A stretch of DNA of 64,000 bases from Candidatus Rokuibacteriota bacterium (GCA_003220535.1 QHSU01000055.1:1-64000), one strand, 5' to 3'; shown: positions 16,365 to 24,734, counted from the first letter of the stretch. Notes: generated from the sequence alone by a model not told the origin. Translations and numbers: made by a program.

Positions 16365-17132
16365 TCAAGCTCCGAGGAAGCGGCGCTCGGGGTCGAGGGC
16401 GCGCAGCATCTCGAGCTCCTCGTCCGACGGCGGTTCGGTCACCTCGACCCGCGGGGCCTCGAGCAGGGAGAACCCGGTGTTCTGTCGGAGCGTGTCCACC
16501 GAGACGCCCGGATGGGTCGCCTCGATCCGCATGCGCTTCGAGTCGGCGTCGAACCCCAGGATGCCGAGCGTGGTCACGACGCGCGAGACCCCGCCGAAGA
16601 GGAGGCCGGCGGCGCGGCGCGAGCCGTCGCCCCGGAGCCACGCGGGGCTCGTGACGAAGTCGACGCGCTCGATGAAGCGCCGCTTCTCGTGGGGCGTGAC
16701 GATGATGACCTCACGGCAGAGCGAGGCGATGTCGTTGGCGCCGCCCGTTCCCGGCAGGCGGACTTTCGGATGCCAGTAGTCGGGGCCGAGCACACTGGTG
16801 TTGATGTTGCCGTACTGATCGATCTGCGCGCCGCCCATGAAGCCGACGTCTACGAAGCCGCGTTGGGCGAAGAGGAACGCGTCGGTGATCCCCGGCAGCA
16901 TCGTCGCCCGGTGGCCGGCGCGCATCTCATTGGTCGAGACCGGCAACCGTCCCGAGGCGATCTGGGGCCCGATGATGCCGCCCTCGATGACCATCGTCAG
17001 GCGCGGCGCATGGCGGCGCTTGGCGAGCGCCGCGGCCAGGAGCGGCACGCCGACACCCGCGAAGACCGTCGTGTCGTCGCGGAGCTGGCGCGCCGCGATC
17101 ACGGCCAGGAGCTCGGCGGCGTTGAACGTCAT
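16365..17132 (-). CDS. CoA-transferase, beta-type subunit
   Basis: 255 residues of the family I CoA-transferase fold (glutaconate/3-oxoacid type). MTFNAAELLAVIAARQLRDD, FAGVGVPLLAAALAKRRHAP, VDVGFMGGAQIDQYGNINTS and a long C-terminal part (GFDADSKRMRIEATHPGVS) match GctB-like subunits. With the alpha subunit it would move CoA between a carboxylate and an acyl-CoA. Its ATG overlaps the stop of a 22-codon mini-ORF (ATGA), which in turn overlaps the alpha-subunit stop. The actual acyl substrate is unknown. Confidence 0.88.
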   Translation of the reverse strand: MTFNAAELLAVIAARQLRDDTTVFAGVGVPLLAAALAKRRHAPRLTMVIEGGIIGPQIASGRLPVSTNEMRAGHRATMLPGITDAFLFAQRGFVDVGFMGGAQIDQYGNINTSVLGPDYWHPKVRLPGTGGANDIASLCREVIIVTPHEKRRFIERVDFVTSPAWLRGDGSRRAAGLLFGGVSRVVTTLGILGFDADSKRMRIEATHPGVSVDTLRQNTGFSLLEAPRVEVTEPPSDEELEMLRALDPERRFLGA

Positions 17133-17197
17133 TGTGTCGACCGCAAGAGCCCGGCGTTGACCGAGGGTGGCCCGAGAAAGGCGCTGGGCTCGGTCAT
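17129..17197 (-). CDS. 22-residue mini-ORF bridging the two CoA-transferase genes
   Basis: An ATG at 17197 overlaps the alpha-subunit stop as ATGA; 22 codons later its TGA overlaps the beta-subunit ATG, again as ATGA. The peptide starts MTEPSAFLG and ends LLRSTQ; no homology is recognised. The exact tiling suggests either a coupling peptide that carries ribosomes from one subunit gene to the next or a remnant of a once-longer gene. Chance cannot be excluded for a frame this short. Confidence 0.4.
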   Translation of the reverse strand: MTEPSAFLGPPSVNAGLLRSTQ

Positions 17198-18150
17198 CGG
17201 GTCAACTCCTTCGCGCGCTTGGCCTGCAGAGCCAGGCGCTCGCCGCCGAAGAGATCGAGATAGTCGTTCCACGTCGGCGGCGTGTAGACATAGCGCTCGA
17301 GGTACTCGGCGACGGCTGCGGGGCCGCGCGCGTCGATGGCCGCGGTGTACTCCGCGAAATGGTCGTAGTCGGCCTCGTAGAGGCCGTAGCACTCGTGGGG
17401 AAACGAGCCGAACGGCGCCAGCACGAGCGCATCGACGGCGAACCCCGGGATGACCGTGCGATCGGGATACCGGCGCGTCTCCTCTTCCGAGACGATCTCC
17501 TCAGTCGTCACGAGGACGGTCGTCGCGGCGCGCGCGATGTCGGCGTCCATGTGGGGGTAGCCGTCGATCTGGCAGTTGCCGAACCGGTCGGCGCGGTGGA
17601 CGTGCACCAGCGCCACGTCGGGAAAGAGCGCGGGCACCGCCGCCAGCGTCTGGCCCGTGTAGGGGTCCTGCACCGTCTTCAGGCCGACGACCGCGACGAG
17701 GTCCGAGCCGAGCATCGTCAGCGCGGGCAGGAACGGGACACCCATCGCACCGGCGCGGAACCGAAGCCCGAGCGCCAGGTGGCTCCATTCTTCCAGCGCG
17801 ACCGCGCCCGACTCGACGTAGTGGCGAAGGATCTTCGACACGCCCCACGGCAGCCCGATCGACATCCACGCCGTCACGACGCGCGTCACCGCCCCGGCCG
17901 CCATGAAGAGCTCGCCCTCGGTGCAGGTGAGATTGCGCGAGAGCGTGAGCGCGCGGCGCCGATGACGGAGGATCTCGCGCAGGAGCGCCATCGGCGTGCG
18001 CGAGAAGAGGCACCCGCCGACGCTCAGGTGGTCGCCGTCCTTGACGCGGGCGACGGCGTCCTCGAGGCTCGTGAGCTTCTCACCCGCCGACTTCGGCTTG
18101 GCCTCGAGGCGCTGGCGCGCCCCGATGAAGTCGTATTCGACGGGATTCAC
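17194..18150 (-). CDS. CoA-transferase, alpha-type subunit
   Basis: 318 residues starting at GTG 18150, which overlaps the upstream gene's TGA (GTGA). CoA-transferase alpha features: SLEDAVARVKDGDHLSVGG, MALLREILRHRRRALTLSRN, FRAGAMGVPFLPALTMLGSDL, DVALVHVHRADRFGNCQIDG. This matches glutaconate CoA-transferase-like alpha subunits. It partners with the beta subunit downstream. The longer same-frame reading upstream is antisense shadow over the PLP enzyme gene. Confidence 0.88.
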   Translation of the reverse strand: MNPVEYDFIGARQRLEAKPKSAGEKLTSLEDAVARVKDGDHLSVGGCLFSRTPMALLREILRHRRRALTLSRNLTCTEGELFMAAGAVTRVVTAWMSIGLPWGVSKILRHYVESGAVALEEWSHLALGLRFRAGAMGVPFLPALTMLGSDLVAVVGLKTVQDPYTGQTLAAVPALFPDVALVHVHRADRFGNCQIDGYPHMDADIARAATTVLVTTEEIVSEEETRRYPDRTVIPGFAVDALVLAPFGSFPHECYGLYEADYDHFAEYTAAIDARGPAAVAEYLERYVYTPPTWNDYLDLFGGERLALQAKRAKELTR

Positions 18151-19193
18151 GTCAGAATCTCCCACTTCGGCTGGTAGCGATCGAGCTGGTCCCGCGTGCG
18201 CGGGTCCATCGGATGCTCGCGCTCCGGGACCTCGACACACTTGTCCTCGCCGCAGAGCGCCGTGGTGAAGTACCGCTGCCCCGTGTCGTTCGCCATCGTC
18301 ACGATCGACGGCAGGTCCGGGCGGCGCCGCGCCAGCTTGAGCGCCGCGGCGACGTTGCAGCCCGTGGAGATGCCGCAGAAGATGCCTTCCTCGGCGGCGA
18401 GCCGTCGCGCCATCGCCAGGCTCTCGGCGGTCGTGGTGGTGATGACGCCGGACAGCAGGGCGACGTCGAGGTTCGCGGGGATGAACCCGTCGCCGATGCC
18501 CTCGATGCCGTGCGGGCCCCACTCGCGCCGCGCCAGGAGGGCGCACTCGTCGGGCTCGACCGCGTAGAGACGCACCCGCGCATCGCGCTCGCGCAGGCAG
18601 CGTCCGACGCCGGTGAGCGTGCCGCCACTGCCCTGCGAGGCGACGAACGCGCCGACGATGCCGCCGCACTGCTCCCAGATCTCGGGGCCGGTCGTCCGGT
18701 AATGGGCCTCGACGTTGTCGGCGTTGTCGAACTGCCCGGGTACCCAGTAGCCCGTCGGGTCGCCCGCGCGGATCTCGTCGAGGCGCCGGAGCGAGAGGTC
18801 GACGTCGCTCTCGCCGCCGGGCGTGAAGACCAGGTCGGCGCCGTAGGCGCGCATGATCTTCTTGCGCTCGTCGCTCATCCCTTCGGGCATGACGATCGTG
18901 CAGCGATAGCCCTTGACGGCCGCGACGAAGGCGCAGGCGATGCCCGAGTTGCCGGTCGAGCACTCGAGCACGCGCATCCCCGGGCGCAGATCGCCCCGTG
19001 CCTCGGCACGTTCGAACATGTGCAGATAGATGCGGTCCTTGAGGCTTCCGGTGGCGCCGTACCACTCGAGCTTCACGTGGATCGGCGGCGTGACACCGGC
19101 GGTCACGCGGTTGAGCGTGACGAGCGGCGTGCGCCCGACGGCCTGGGCGATCGACCCGAGCGCGCTACGGTAGGTGTCCCAGAGAATCGTCAC
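18147..19193 (-). CDS. PLP-dependent cysteine synthase / cystathionine beta-synthase family protein
   Basis: 348 residues, fold-type II PLP enzyme. The Schiff-base Lys lies in GATGSLKDRI, the PLP phosphate and carboxylate loop is STGNSGIA, and a Ser/Gly-rich loop is ASQGSGGTLTG. HVKLEWYGATGSLKDR is typical of CysK/CysM relatives. It would catalyse beta-replacement on O-acetylserine or a similar substrate. Being coupled to a CoA-transferase is unusual and hints at a specialised amino-acid pathway rather than bulk cysteine synthesis; that is inference. A 21-bp tandem repeat lies just upstream. Confidence 0.88.
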   Translation of the reverse strand: MTILWDTYRSALGSIAQAVGRTPLVTLNRVTAGVTPPIHVKLEWYGATGSLKDRIYLHMFERAEARGDLRPGMRVLECSTGNSGIACAFVAAVKGYRCTIVMPEGMSDERKKIMRAYGADLVFTPGGESDVDLSLRRLDEIRAGDPTGYWVPGQFDNADNVEAHYRTTGPEIWEQCGGIVGAFVASQGSGGTLTGVGRCLRERDARVRLYAVEPDECALLARREWGPHGIEGIGDGFIPANLDVALLSGVITTTTAESLAMARRLAAEEGIFCGISTGCNVAAALKLARRRPDLPSIVTMANDTGQRYFTTALCGEDKCVEVPEREHPMDPRTRDQLDRYQPKWEILT

Positions 19194-19214
19194 GGGAGCG
19201 TGATTGTACTCCGA

Positions 19215-19350
19215 AATCCGAGGGGCTAAAGACCTGGCCCGAGGGGCCGAAGATCCAGCCCGAGGGGCCGAAGATCCAGCCCGAGGGGCCGAAGATCCAG
19301 CCCGAGGGGCCGAAGATCCGGCCCGCGGAGTCGAAGCTCGGCCCGAGGTC
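19215..19350. repeat. 21-bp tandem repeat array upstream of the PLP enzyme gene
   Basis: Four back-to-back units based on GAGGGGCCGAAGATCCAG occupy 19238-19321 (period 21; the last differs by one base). They are flanked by degenerate units at 19215-19237 and 19322-19350. The array lies between the yraN stop and the start of the PLP enzyme gene on the minus strand. There are no unique spacers, so it is not a CRISPR. A period that is a multiple of three keeps one frame open but no protein is implied. Confidence 0.85.
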
Positions 19351-19371
19351 CAGGCGAGGGAGGCGCCGACG

Positions 19372-19749
19372 TCAGACCACGCCGGTCGCGTCGAATGCGG
19401 CGGGGATGTGGCGGATCTCGAAGCGCCCGTCGCCGCGCGGGGTGACCGCGACCACGTCGAACCGGCAGTGCGCGTCCGCGATGTGCATCCACTTGAGGTA
19501 ATGCTGGGCCAGGCGGATGAGCCGGCGTCGCTTCCACCAGGACACCGCGGCGGCGGGCCCGTCGTCCCAGCGTTCGTGCCGGCACTTCACCTCGACGAAG
19601 ACCCACACCTCGCGGTCACGGCAGACGAGGTCGATCTCGCCTTGCCGCATCTTGACGTTGCGCGCGACGATGCGCAGCCCGGAGCGCTCGAGCAGGCGCG
19701 CCGCCGCGTCTTCCGCCGCACGCCCGAGAAGATGCCGGGGATCGCCCAT
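19372..19749 (-). CDS. yraN: YraN/UPF0102 family endonuclease-like protein
   Basis: 125 residues: GDPRHLLGRAAEDAAARLLERSG, NVKMRQGEIDLVCRD and VWVFVEVKCR form the PD-(D/E)xK-like core of the UPF0102 family. Length is normal. In many genomes yraN sits next to rnhB; here rnhB is about 27 kb away. The start ATG at 19749 is where family similarity begins. The role is uncertain, probably DNA maintenance. Confidence 0.9.
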   Translation of the reverse strand: MGDPRHLLGRAAEDAAARLLERSGLRIVARNVKMRQGEIDLVCRDREVWVFVEVKCRHERWDDGPAAAVSWWKRRRLIRLAQHYLKWMHIADAHCRFDVVAVTPRGDGRFEIRHIPAAFDATGVV

Positions 19750-19864
19750 GCGTTGGATCGTGAACGAACGAGCGACCGATGAAAATGTCCAATGTCTCAG
19801 ACGTCTCCATAAAGATGCATGACTTAAGGAGCGCACCTCTGCAAATCGCGGCAAAATGCGGAAA

Positions 19865-19895
19865 GGCGCGCGCCAATACGCGCCACGTTTTTGTT
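19865..19895 (+). terminator. Possible terminator hairpin in the yraN-hydrolase gap
   Basis: GGCGCG (19865-19870) pairs with CGCGCC (19879-19884), followed by ACGTTTTTG. The U-run reads on the plus strand, where no gene is seen upstream, so the element may be chance or the scar of a lost gene. The remainder of 19750-19992 shows no gene. Confidence 0.35.
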
Positions 19896-19992
19896 GGGGG
19901 CTCGGGGTGAGGGGCTAGGCCCACCAAAGAGGCTCGTTCCGCGCAGAGCCGTGCCGCGAGCCAGCCTGGATGGGGATTCTGCTGTTCGTCTT

Positions 19993-20676
19993 CTACTCAC
20001 CCCCCAACTTTGCGAGCAAATCGTCGGTCGCCTGGACGTCGCCAAAGGTCACCAGGAACTTGCCCAGCGTGTGATTGTGCAGCGCATCCGTCTGGTCGGC
20101 GTTGCCGTCCGATACCATGATAGTGCGGTAACCCCACATGGCGGCGTCACGTGCAGTCGACTCGCAACACGTGCTGGTGGCAACGCCGGTGACGAGCAGC
20201 GTGTCGATGCCGTGCTTGCGCAACAGGTCATCGAGTTCCGATGGATACGGAATGAACGCCGAGTAGCGGTACTTGATCGCGATCTTGTCCTCCGGCAACA
20301 CCGCGCAGGTGGGGTAGATCGCAAATCCGTCGCCGGACTTGGCCAAAAGCGACTGACGTTTCGCCCATCTTGCAGCGCTCATCGCTTCCTTGCGGTTGGC
20401 CCAGTCCTGCGGGTCCGCAATGAGCGCTTCGGTCTGGATCCAGATCACCGTCCCGCCGGCCGTCCGAGTTGCCCGGGCCAAGCGGTTAATGTTGGGCACG
20501 ATCGTCCGCGCCTCGGGGGCACAGGCCGGCATACCGTCGGCGACGAAATAATTCTGCATGTCAACGACGACGAGCGCCGTCTTGCGTGCATCCAGTGTGT
20601 CATAGGCGTTGAGCCGGCCGTCGCGGCTCTGCTTCGCCTTGTTCACGAACCAGGGATCGATGTTCAACGTGTGCAT
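19993..20676 (-). CDS. Isochorismatase-like cysteine hydrolase
   Basis: 227 residues. Catalytic triad by motif: D39 (LVVVDMQNYF), K135 (IAIKYRYSAF) and C170 (VTGVATSTCCESTARDA). MHTLNIDPWFVNKAKQSRDG at the N-terminus precedes the conserved core. GGAG stands 8 nt before the chosen ATG at 20676. Members hydrolyse amides such as N-carbamoyl compounds, nicotinamide or ureido acids; the substrate here is unknown. The gene begins the less GC-rich strip. Confidence 0.9.
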   Translation of the reverse strand: MHTLNIDPWFVNKAKQSRDGRLNAYDTLDARKTALVVVDMQNYFVADGMPACAPEARTIVPNINRLARATRTAGGTVIWIQTEALIADPQDWANRKEAMSAARWAKRQSLLAKSGDGFAIYPTCAVLPEDKIAIKYRYSAFIPYPSELDDLLRKHGIDTLLVTGVATSTCCESTARDAAMWGYRTIMVSDGNADQTDALHNHTLGKFLVTFGDVQATDDLLAKLGGE

Positions 20677-20750
20677 AATGATCTCCGCACGCCTACTGAA
20701 GCTCGTCCGCCTCTTCCCCAGCTCCTGGCACTGCACGTTGTGGCGCCAGG

Positions 20751-21713
20751 TCAGTCACGCTCGGCACGGGACCGGTCGGCCTTGTGGGAGGCGCGAGCGG
20801 CGGGGACCTTCTCTCGTGTGAGCTCCTTATCCAGCGGTTCGGCTCCCTCGATAGGCTCGAGCCGCCAACCCAGGGCCTTAGCCGAGAGTTGCGTCATCTC
20901 GGCGCCGAAGAGGAAAATAATGGACGAGTAGTAGACCCACATGAGGATGACGATCATCGAGCCGGCGGCGCCGTAGACGGAGGCGACGGAATCCTGCCCC
21001 AGGTACCTGCCGATCAGCTCCTTGCCGATCGTGAAAAGCAGGGCCGTCACGGCACCGCCGAACCAGACGACACGCCAACTGATGCGCACGTCGGGGAGGA
21101 TCTTGAAGGCTGCGCCGAAGAGGAAGGTCAGCACGCCGAAAGAGATAACGCCGTTGACGATCCGAATGAGCAGTTCCTGCTCGGGGACCAGCCCGGTGCT
21201 CCACCGGGCGAGGGCGGAGAGAGCCGCGCTGACGGCCAGAGAGGCGAGCAAGAGGAATGCGATCACCAGCATCATCGCGAACGAGACCACGCGGCCCCAG
21301 ATCAGTCGCATCAGCGTGTCGCGCGGCTTCTCGGATTTGATTTGCACCCCCCAAACTTGATTGAGGGCGGCCTTGAGCTGCACGAATACGCCGGTCGCGC
21401 CGAAGACGAACGTGCCGATGCTGACCACCGCGGCCACGCCGCCGCCTCCCTTCTTGGCGCGCGAGATAACGCCGGCGATGAACTGGGCGCTGTCGGCCCC
21501 CATGAGGGATTCGAACTGGCTCTGGATCTCGGCGCGGGTCTGGTCCTGCCCGAAGACCAGGCCGGCGAGAGCGACGACGAGCAGTAGCACGGGGGCGAGG
21601 GAGAAGATCGTGAAGAAAGCGATCGACGCGGCGAGAACCAAACCGTCGTCCGCGATCAACTCGATGACCGCGCCGTAGAGCACCTCCCACACTCCGCGCA
21701 GTTTCTTAATCAT
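20751..21713 (-). CDS. YihY/BrkB-family inner-membrane protein
   Basis: 320 residues with about six membrane segments. It matches the YihY/UPF0761 family (formerly mislabelled ribonuclease BN): ADDGLVLAASIAFFTIFSLAP, FGATGVFVQLKAALNQVWGV, YLGQDSVASVYGAAGSMIVILMWVYYSSIIFLFGAE. A charged C-terminal tail follows (TREKVPAARASHKADRSRAERD in part). The function is not firmly known; envelope integrity or lipid transport has been proposed for relatives. The chosen ATG at 21713 begins the conserved MIKKLRGVWEVLYGA stretch. Confidence 0.9.
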   Translation of the reverse strand: MIKKLRGVWEVLYGAVIELIADDGLVLAASIAFFTIFSLAPVLLLVVALAGLVFGQDQTRAEIQSQFESLMGADSAQFIAGVISRAKKGGGGVAAVVSIGTFVFGATGVFVQLKAALNQVWGVQIKSEKPRDTLMRLIWGRVVSFAMMLVIAFLLLASLAVSAALSALARWSTGLVPEQELLIRIVNGVISFGVLTFLFGAAFKILPDVRISWRVVWFGGAVTALLFTIGKELIGRYLGQDSVASVYGAAGSMIVILMWVYYSSIIFLFGAEMTQLSAKALGWRLEPIEGAEPLDKELTREKVPAARASHKADRSRAERD

Positions 21714-22329
21714 CAGGCGATGGCACCGGAGATCAACCGCCTCATCGGCCTGTCGGCAATCGGCCCACCTTGAATTGCCCTCCCAGCGTCCGGGCCGCAT
21801 CCCGGCCGTCGTGCGGACAATAAGGACTGCTCCTCCGCACCCATACGATGTTGAACATCGGCATCCTCCGTGAGCATGACCGCGACCCGAGCCGCATGGG
21901 CACCTGGTTGAGGATGGCTGGCGGGAGTCTAGCCGAACGCCACGACACGCGCCAGCACGGCCCCGCACGAGCACGTTATCCAGACGCGGTCGCCCATCCC
22001 TCGACACCGCCATCTATCTCGCGGTCGCGCGCCCGGCGAATCTCCCGTGCCGCAAGCGAAAGCCGTTCCGACAAAGATATGACCGTCACGGCCTATTCGG
22101 TCCTGGTAGGAAGTACCGCCCTGTGTAAGAAGTGATAGGTCAATATGGCGTACTTCCCATAGAGCGTCTCCGGCCTTCACGCCAGAGCTCCCGTAATCTT
22201 ATCTCCATTATTTTGGCTCGGTAGCCTTCGCGACTCCCTGTTCCGAAGACCTGGATTGTTGGAGCGAGTCTCCTGGCACGACTCTTGCCGAACGCAGGGA
22301 GCTTCGGGTCGCGGAGGCTAGCCGAAACC
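21714..22329. other. 616-bp non-coding stretch between divergent genes
   Basis: Both strands were read and no convincing gene was found. The DNA is less GC-rich than its surroundings. It holds the sigma-54-type promoter at 22274-22288 near its right end and must contain the promoter for the YihY-family gene. Small open frames here have no family features. Confidence 0.5.
22274..22288 (+). promoter_or_regulatory. Sigma-54 (RpoN) -24/-12 promoter
   Basis: TGGCACGACTCTTGC matches the sigma-54 consensus (TGGCAC, five bases, TTGC) at every defined position. Transcription would begin about 12 bp after the GC, near 22300. That places the in-frame TTG at 22285 inside the promoter and supports the GTG at 22330 as the true start of the downstream gene. 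No enhancer-binding sites or activator gene are identified. Confidence 0.75.
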
Positions 22330-23991
22330 GTGAGCCGTACTCGTCGGCGTTGGCTATGGGTGTTCGGGACCCTCGGGTTGCTGAGTGTCCTGATCTACGG
22401 GATCGCCCGGTCCATGGACGAGCCCATGCGCCGGTACCTGGAACGCCAAGTCAACCACCGGCTCACCGGCTATACCGTCCAAATCCGAGCCCTGCGAGTG
22501 CATCCCTGGATCGGGTCGTTCGAGTTGTACGACGCCTCGATCGTGCAGGACGCCAACCCGGATCCACCGGTGACCCACGTTGCGCGGCTCGTCACGAGCA
22601 TCGACTGGCGCGCCTTGTTGGACCGGCGGCTCGTGGCGGACATCATCTTTGATCGGCCGACGGTCTATCTCGATCTCAAGAACGTTCGCGCCGAGGCCGC
22701 CGGAGACGTGGCCCTGAAGGACCGCGGCTGGCAGCAGGCGCTCGAGGCGCTGGCCTTCGACCTCAAGATCAATCGCCTCCGCGTGCTCGGCGGTGACGTC
22801 ACCTATGTCGACCAGGGTCCCTTCAAGCCGCTCCGTCTGAGCCGTCTCAACCTGAGTGCCGACAATATTCGCAACGTCCAGTCGCAGGAGCGGGTCTATC
22901 CCTCCAACATCCACCTCGAAGGCGTCGTGTTCGATACGGGGTCGGTGTGGCTCGACGGACGAGCGGACTTCCTCGCGGAGCCCCATCTGGGGGTGGAGGC
23001 GGCCCTCCGGCTCGACCAGGTCGCGCTCGACTACTTCAAGCCCGTCACCGGGCGGTACAACCTCTCGGTCGACCAAGGCACTCTCTCGCTGGCAGGTGCC
23101 GTAGAGTATGCGCCGAAGCTCACCCGTTTGGTCCTCGACCGGGTGCTCGTGCAAGGCGTGGCGCTGGAGTACCGGCACCTGCCCCACACCGCCCAGGTTG
23201 AGCAGGCCCGGGCGCAGCAGACGGCCCAGGCGGCCAAACAGGTGGCGGGTAAGTCCGACACGCAGCTCCGGATCGATCGCCTCGATGTGATCAAGAGCAC
23301 CTTCGTCTTCGCGAACCAGGCGGCGACCCCGGCCTACCGGCTTGTGCTGACCGACACCAATCTCACCCTCCAGCATCTCAGCAACCAGCAACGGGACGGC
23401 CAGGCGTCCGTGCGGCTCCATGGAGAACTCATGGGGAGCGGTAACACCAACGTGACGGCTACGCTCCAGCCTCAGACGGGCAGCGCGGACATGGACCTCA
23501 CGGCGCAGATCGAAGGGGCCGATCTGGTCCGATTGCGAGACCTGGTACGGGCCTACGGAGGGTTCGATATCGCCGCGGGGGAGTTCTCGGTGTATTCGGA
23601 GCTCCAAGTGAAGAACGGCGCGATCGCGGGTTATGTGAAGCCCCTATTCCGCGGCATCGAGGTCGGCAACGACGGACCGGGGGCCGCCGAGAAGGGACTC
23701 CGCCGTCGGCTCTACGAGGGCATGGTCGGAGTCTCCGCGAAGATCTTGAGGAACCGCCCGCGCGGAGAGGTCGCGACGGTGGTCCCGATCTCTGGTCGAG
23801 TGGATCGTCCACTAATCAGCCGCTGGGAGGTGGTCGGCGGGTTGCTGCAGAATGCGTTCTTCAAGGCGATCCACCCGGGGTTCGAGCCGCAGCGCAGCCC
23901 GACGGACGAGTCAGCTCCCATCAAGGAGCTCATTGGTCGCGATCAAGCCACGCCTCGGGCCGACTCCACGCCGACGATCGAGGCGCCGTGA
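22330..23991 (+). CDS. DUF748/AsmA-like envelope protein
   Basis: 553 residues from GTG 22330, preceded by GGAGG at 22313-22317. An N-terminal basic stretch (SRTRRRW) and one membrane segment (LWVFGTLGLLSVLIYG) are followed by a long beta-rich periplasmic domain with repeats like ADIIFDRPTVYLDLK, LRIDRLDVIKSTFVF and LDLTAQIEGADLVRLRDLVRAYGGFDIAAGEFSVYSEL. This fits the DUF748/AsmA family, which spans the envelope and is linked to lipid transport or outer-membrane homeostasis. The sigma-54-type promoter suggests regulated, perhaps stress-related, expression. The 22-mer repeat gene follows on the same strand. Confidence 0.85.
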   Translation: MSRTRRRWLWVFGTLGLLSVLIYGIARSMDEPMRRYLERQVNHRLTGYTVQIRALRVHPWIGSFELYDASIVQDANPDPPVTHVARLVTSIDWRALLDRRLVADIIFDRPTVYLDLKNVRAEAAGDVALKDRGWQQALEALAFDLKINRLRVLGGDVTYVDQGPFKPLRLSRLNLSADNIRNVQSQERVYPSNIHLEGVVFDTGSVWLDGRADFLAEPHLGVEAALRLDQVALDYFKPVTGRYNLSVDQGTLSLAGAVEYAPKLTRLVLDRVLVQGVALEYRHLPHTAQVEQARAQQTAQAAKQVAGKSDTQLRIDRLDVIKSTFVFANQAATPAYRLVLTDTNLTLQHLSNQQRDGQASVRLHGELMGSGNTNVTATLQPQTGSADMDLTAQIEGADLVRLRDLVRAYGGFDIAAGEFSVYSELQVKNGAIAGYVKPLFRGIEVGNDGPGAAEKGLRRRLYEGMVGVSAKILRNRPRGEVATVVPISGRVDRPLISRWEVVGGLLQNAFFKAIHPGFEPQRSPTDESAPIKELIGRDQATPRADSTPTIEAP

Positions 23992-24160
23992 TGGCGGGAA
24001 GCGCCGCGCTTGCCCCCGCCTCCGGCGCGTGTCCGGACCCCGCGCGGTGATGTCTGGTCAGGAGCAAGGAGGTCTCCTGCTTGCCCCACGTGGCCCCACA
24101 AGGTTCCGTTCGTACCAGTGACTCGACCATAGCGCCGTGCCGACGAGGCATTCGGCTCCG

Positions 24161-24168
24161 AAGGAGGT
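24161..24168 (+). promoter_or_regulatory. Near-perfect Shine-Dalgarno for the 22-mer repeat protein
   Basis: AAGGAGGT, complementary to the 16S anti-SD for eight bases, 5 nt before ATG 24174. It is among the strongest ribosome sites in the window and suggests high-level expression of the repeat protein. Confidence 0.75.
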
Positions 24169-24173
24169 CCAAG

Positions 24174-24734
24174 ATGACCGCCACGCACAAGGGGATCATG
24201 GAGTCAGTAAAGGACAAGCTGGTCGGCTCGATCAAGGGCACCGGTGAGATCCTGAACAGCGTTGTCGACACCGTCAGCGGCACGCTCGTGACCACCATCA
24301 AGGGGACCGGCGCGGTCGGCACCGCGCTGACCTCGACGATCTCCGACGTCCTTCACGGCGCCATCACGGGCACCGCCCAGGTTGGGGGCGACCTGGGCGC
24401 CACCGCCAAGGGTGGCGTCATCGGTGTCCTCAAGGGCACCAAGGACGTCGGAGTCGAGGCCGTCGACACCGTGAGCACGAGCGCCCGCGTCCTTGTCAAG
24501 AGCACCGCCGATGTCGGCGGAGACGTCGGGCTGGTGGCGCGGAATGCGGTGGAGGGCGCCATCGCCGGCGCCAAGCACGTAGGCCTCGGCGCCGAGGAAG
24601 CCGCGTCGGCCGCCGCGACGGGTGCCCTCAAAGGGGCGGGTGAGATTAGCCAGGAAGCGGTGGAGCAGGTTCGCAAGGCAGCCACCGGGGTCATCTCCGG
24701 GGTCAAGGTGGTCGTGAAGGAGCCGTTCAAGTAG
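24174..24734 (+). CDS. Protein of seven tandem 22-residue amphipathic repeats
   Basis: 186 residues. After a 19-residue leader come seven repeats of exactly 22 residues with no gaps (20-41, 42-63, 64-85, 86-107, 108-129, 130-151, 152-173), then a 13-residue tail. Each opens with a pattern like IKGTGEI, IKGTGAV, ITGTAQV, LKGTKDV, VKSTADV, IAGAKHV, LKGAGEI. The Gly/Ala/Thr/Val-rich composition with periodic Lys/Asp and a 22 (2x11) period resembles the 11/3 amphipathic helices of apolipoproteins, perilipin 4 and LEA-type proteins, which lie on lipid surfaces. No signal peptide or Cys. The function is unknown; lipid-surface, phasin-like or desiccation roles are guesses. Confidence 0.85.
   Translation: MTATHKGIMESVKDKLVGSIKGTGEILNSVVDTVSGTLVTTIKGTGAVGTALTSTISDVLHGAITGTAQVGGDLGATAKGGVIGVLKGTKDVGVEAVDTVSTSARVLVKSTADVGGDVGLVARNAVEGAIAGAKHVGLGAEEAASAAATGALKGAGEISQEAVEQVRKAATGVISGVKVVVKEPFK

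Noticed and set aside
19215..19350. CRISPR array
   Set aside because: Units are directly adjacent with a 21-bp period and no variable spacers; no cas genes are in the window.
22285..22329. TTG at 22285 as the start of the DUF748-like gene
   Set aside because: It lies inside the -12 element of a consensus sigma-54 promoter; GTG 22330 has a GGAGG upstream.
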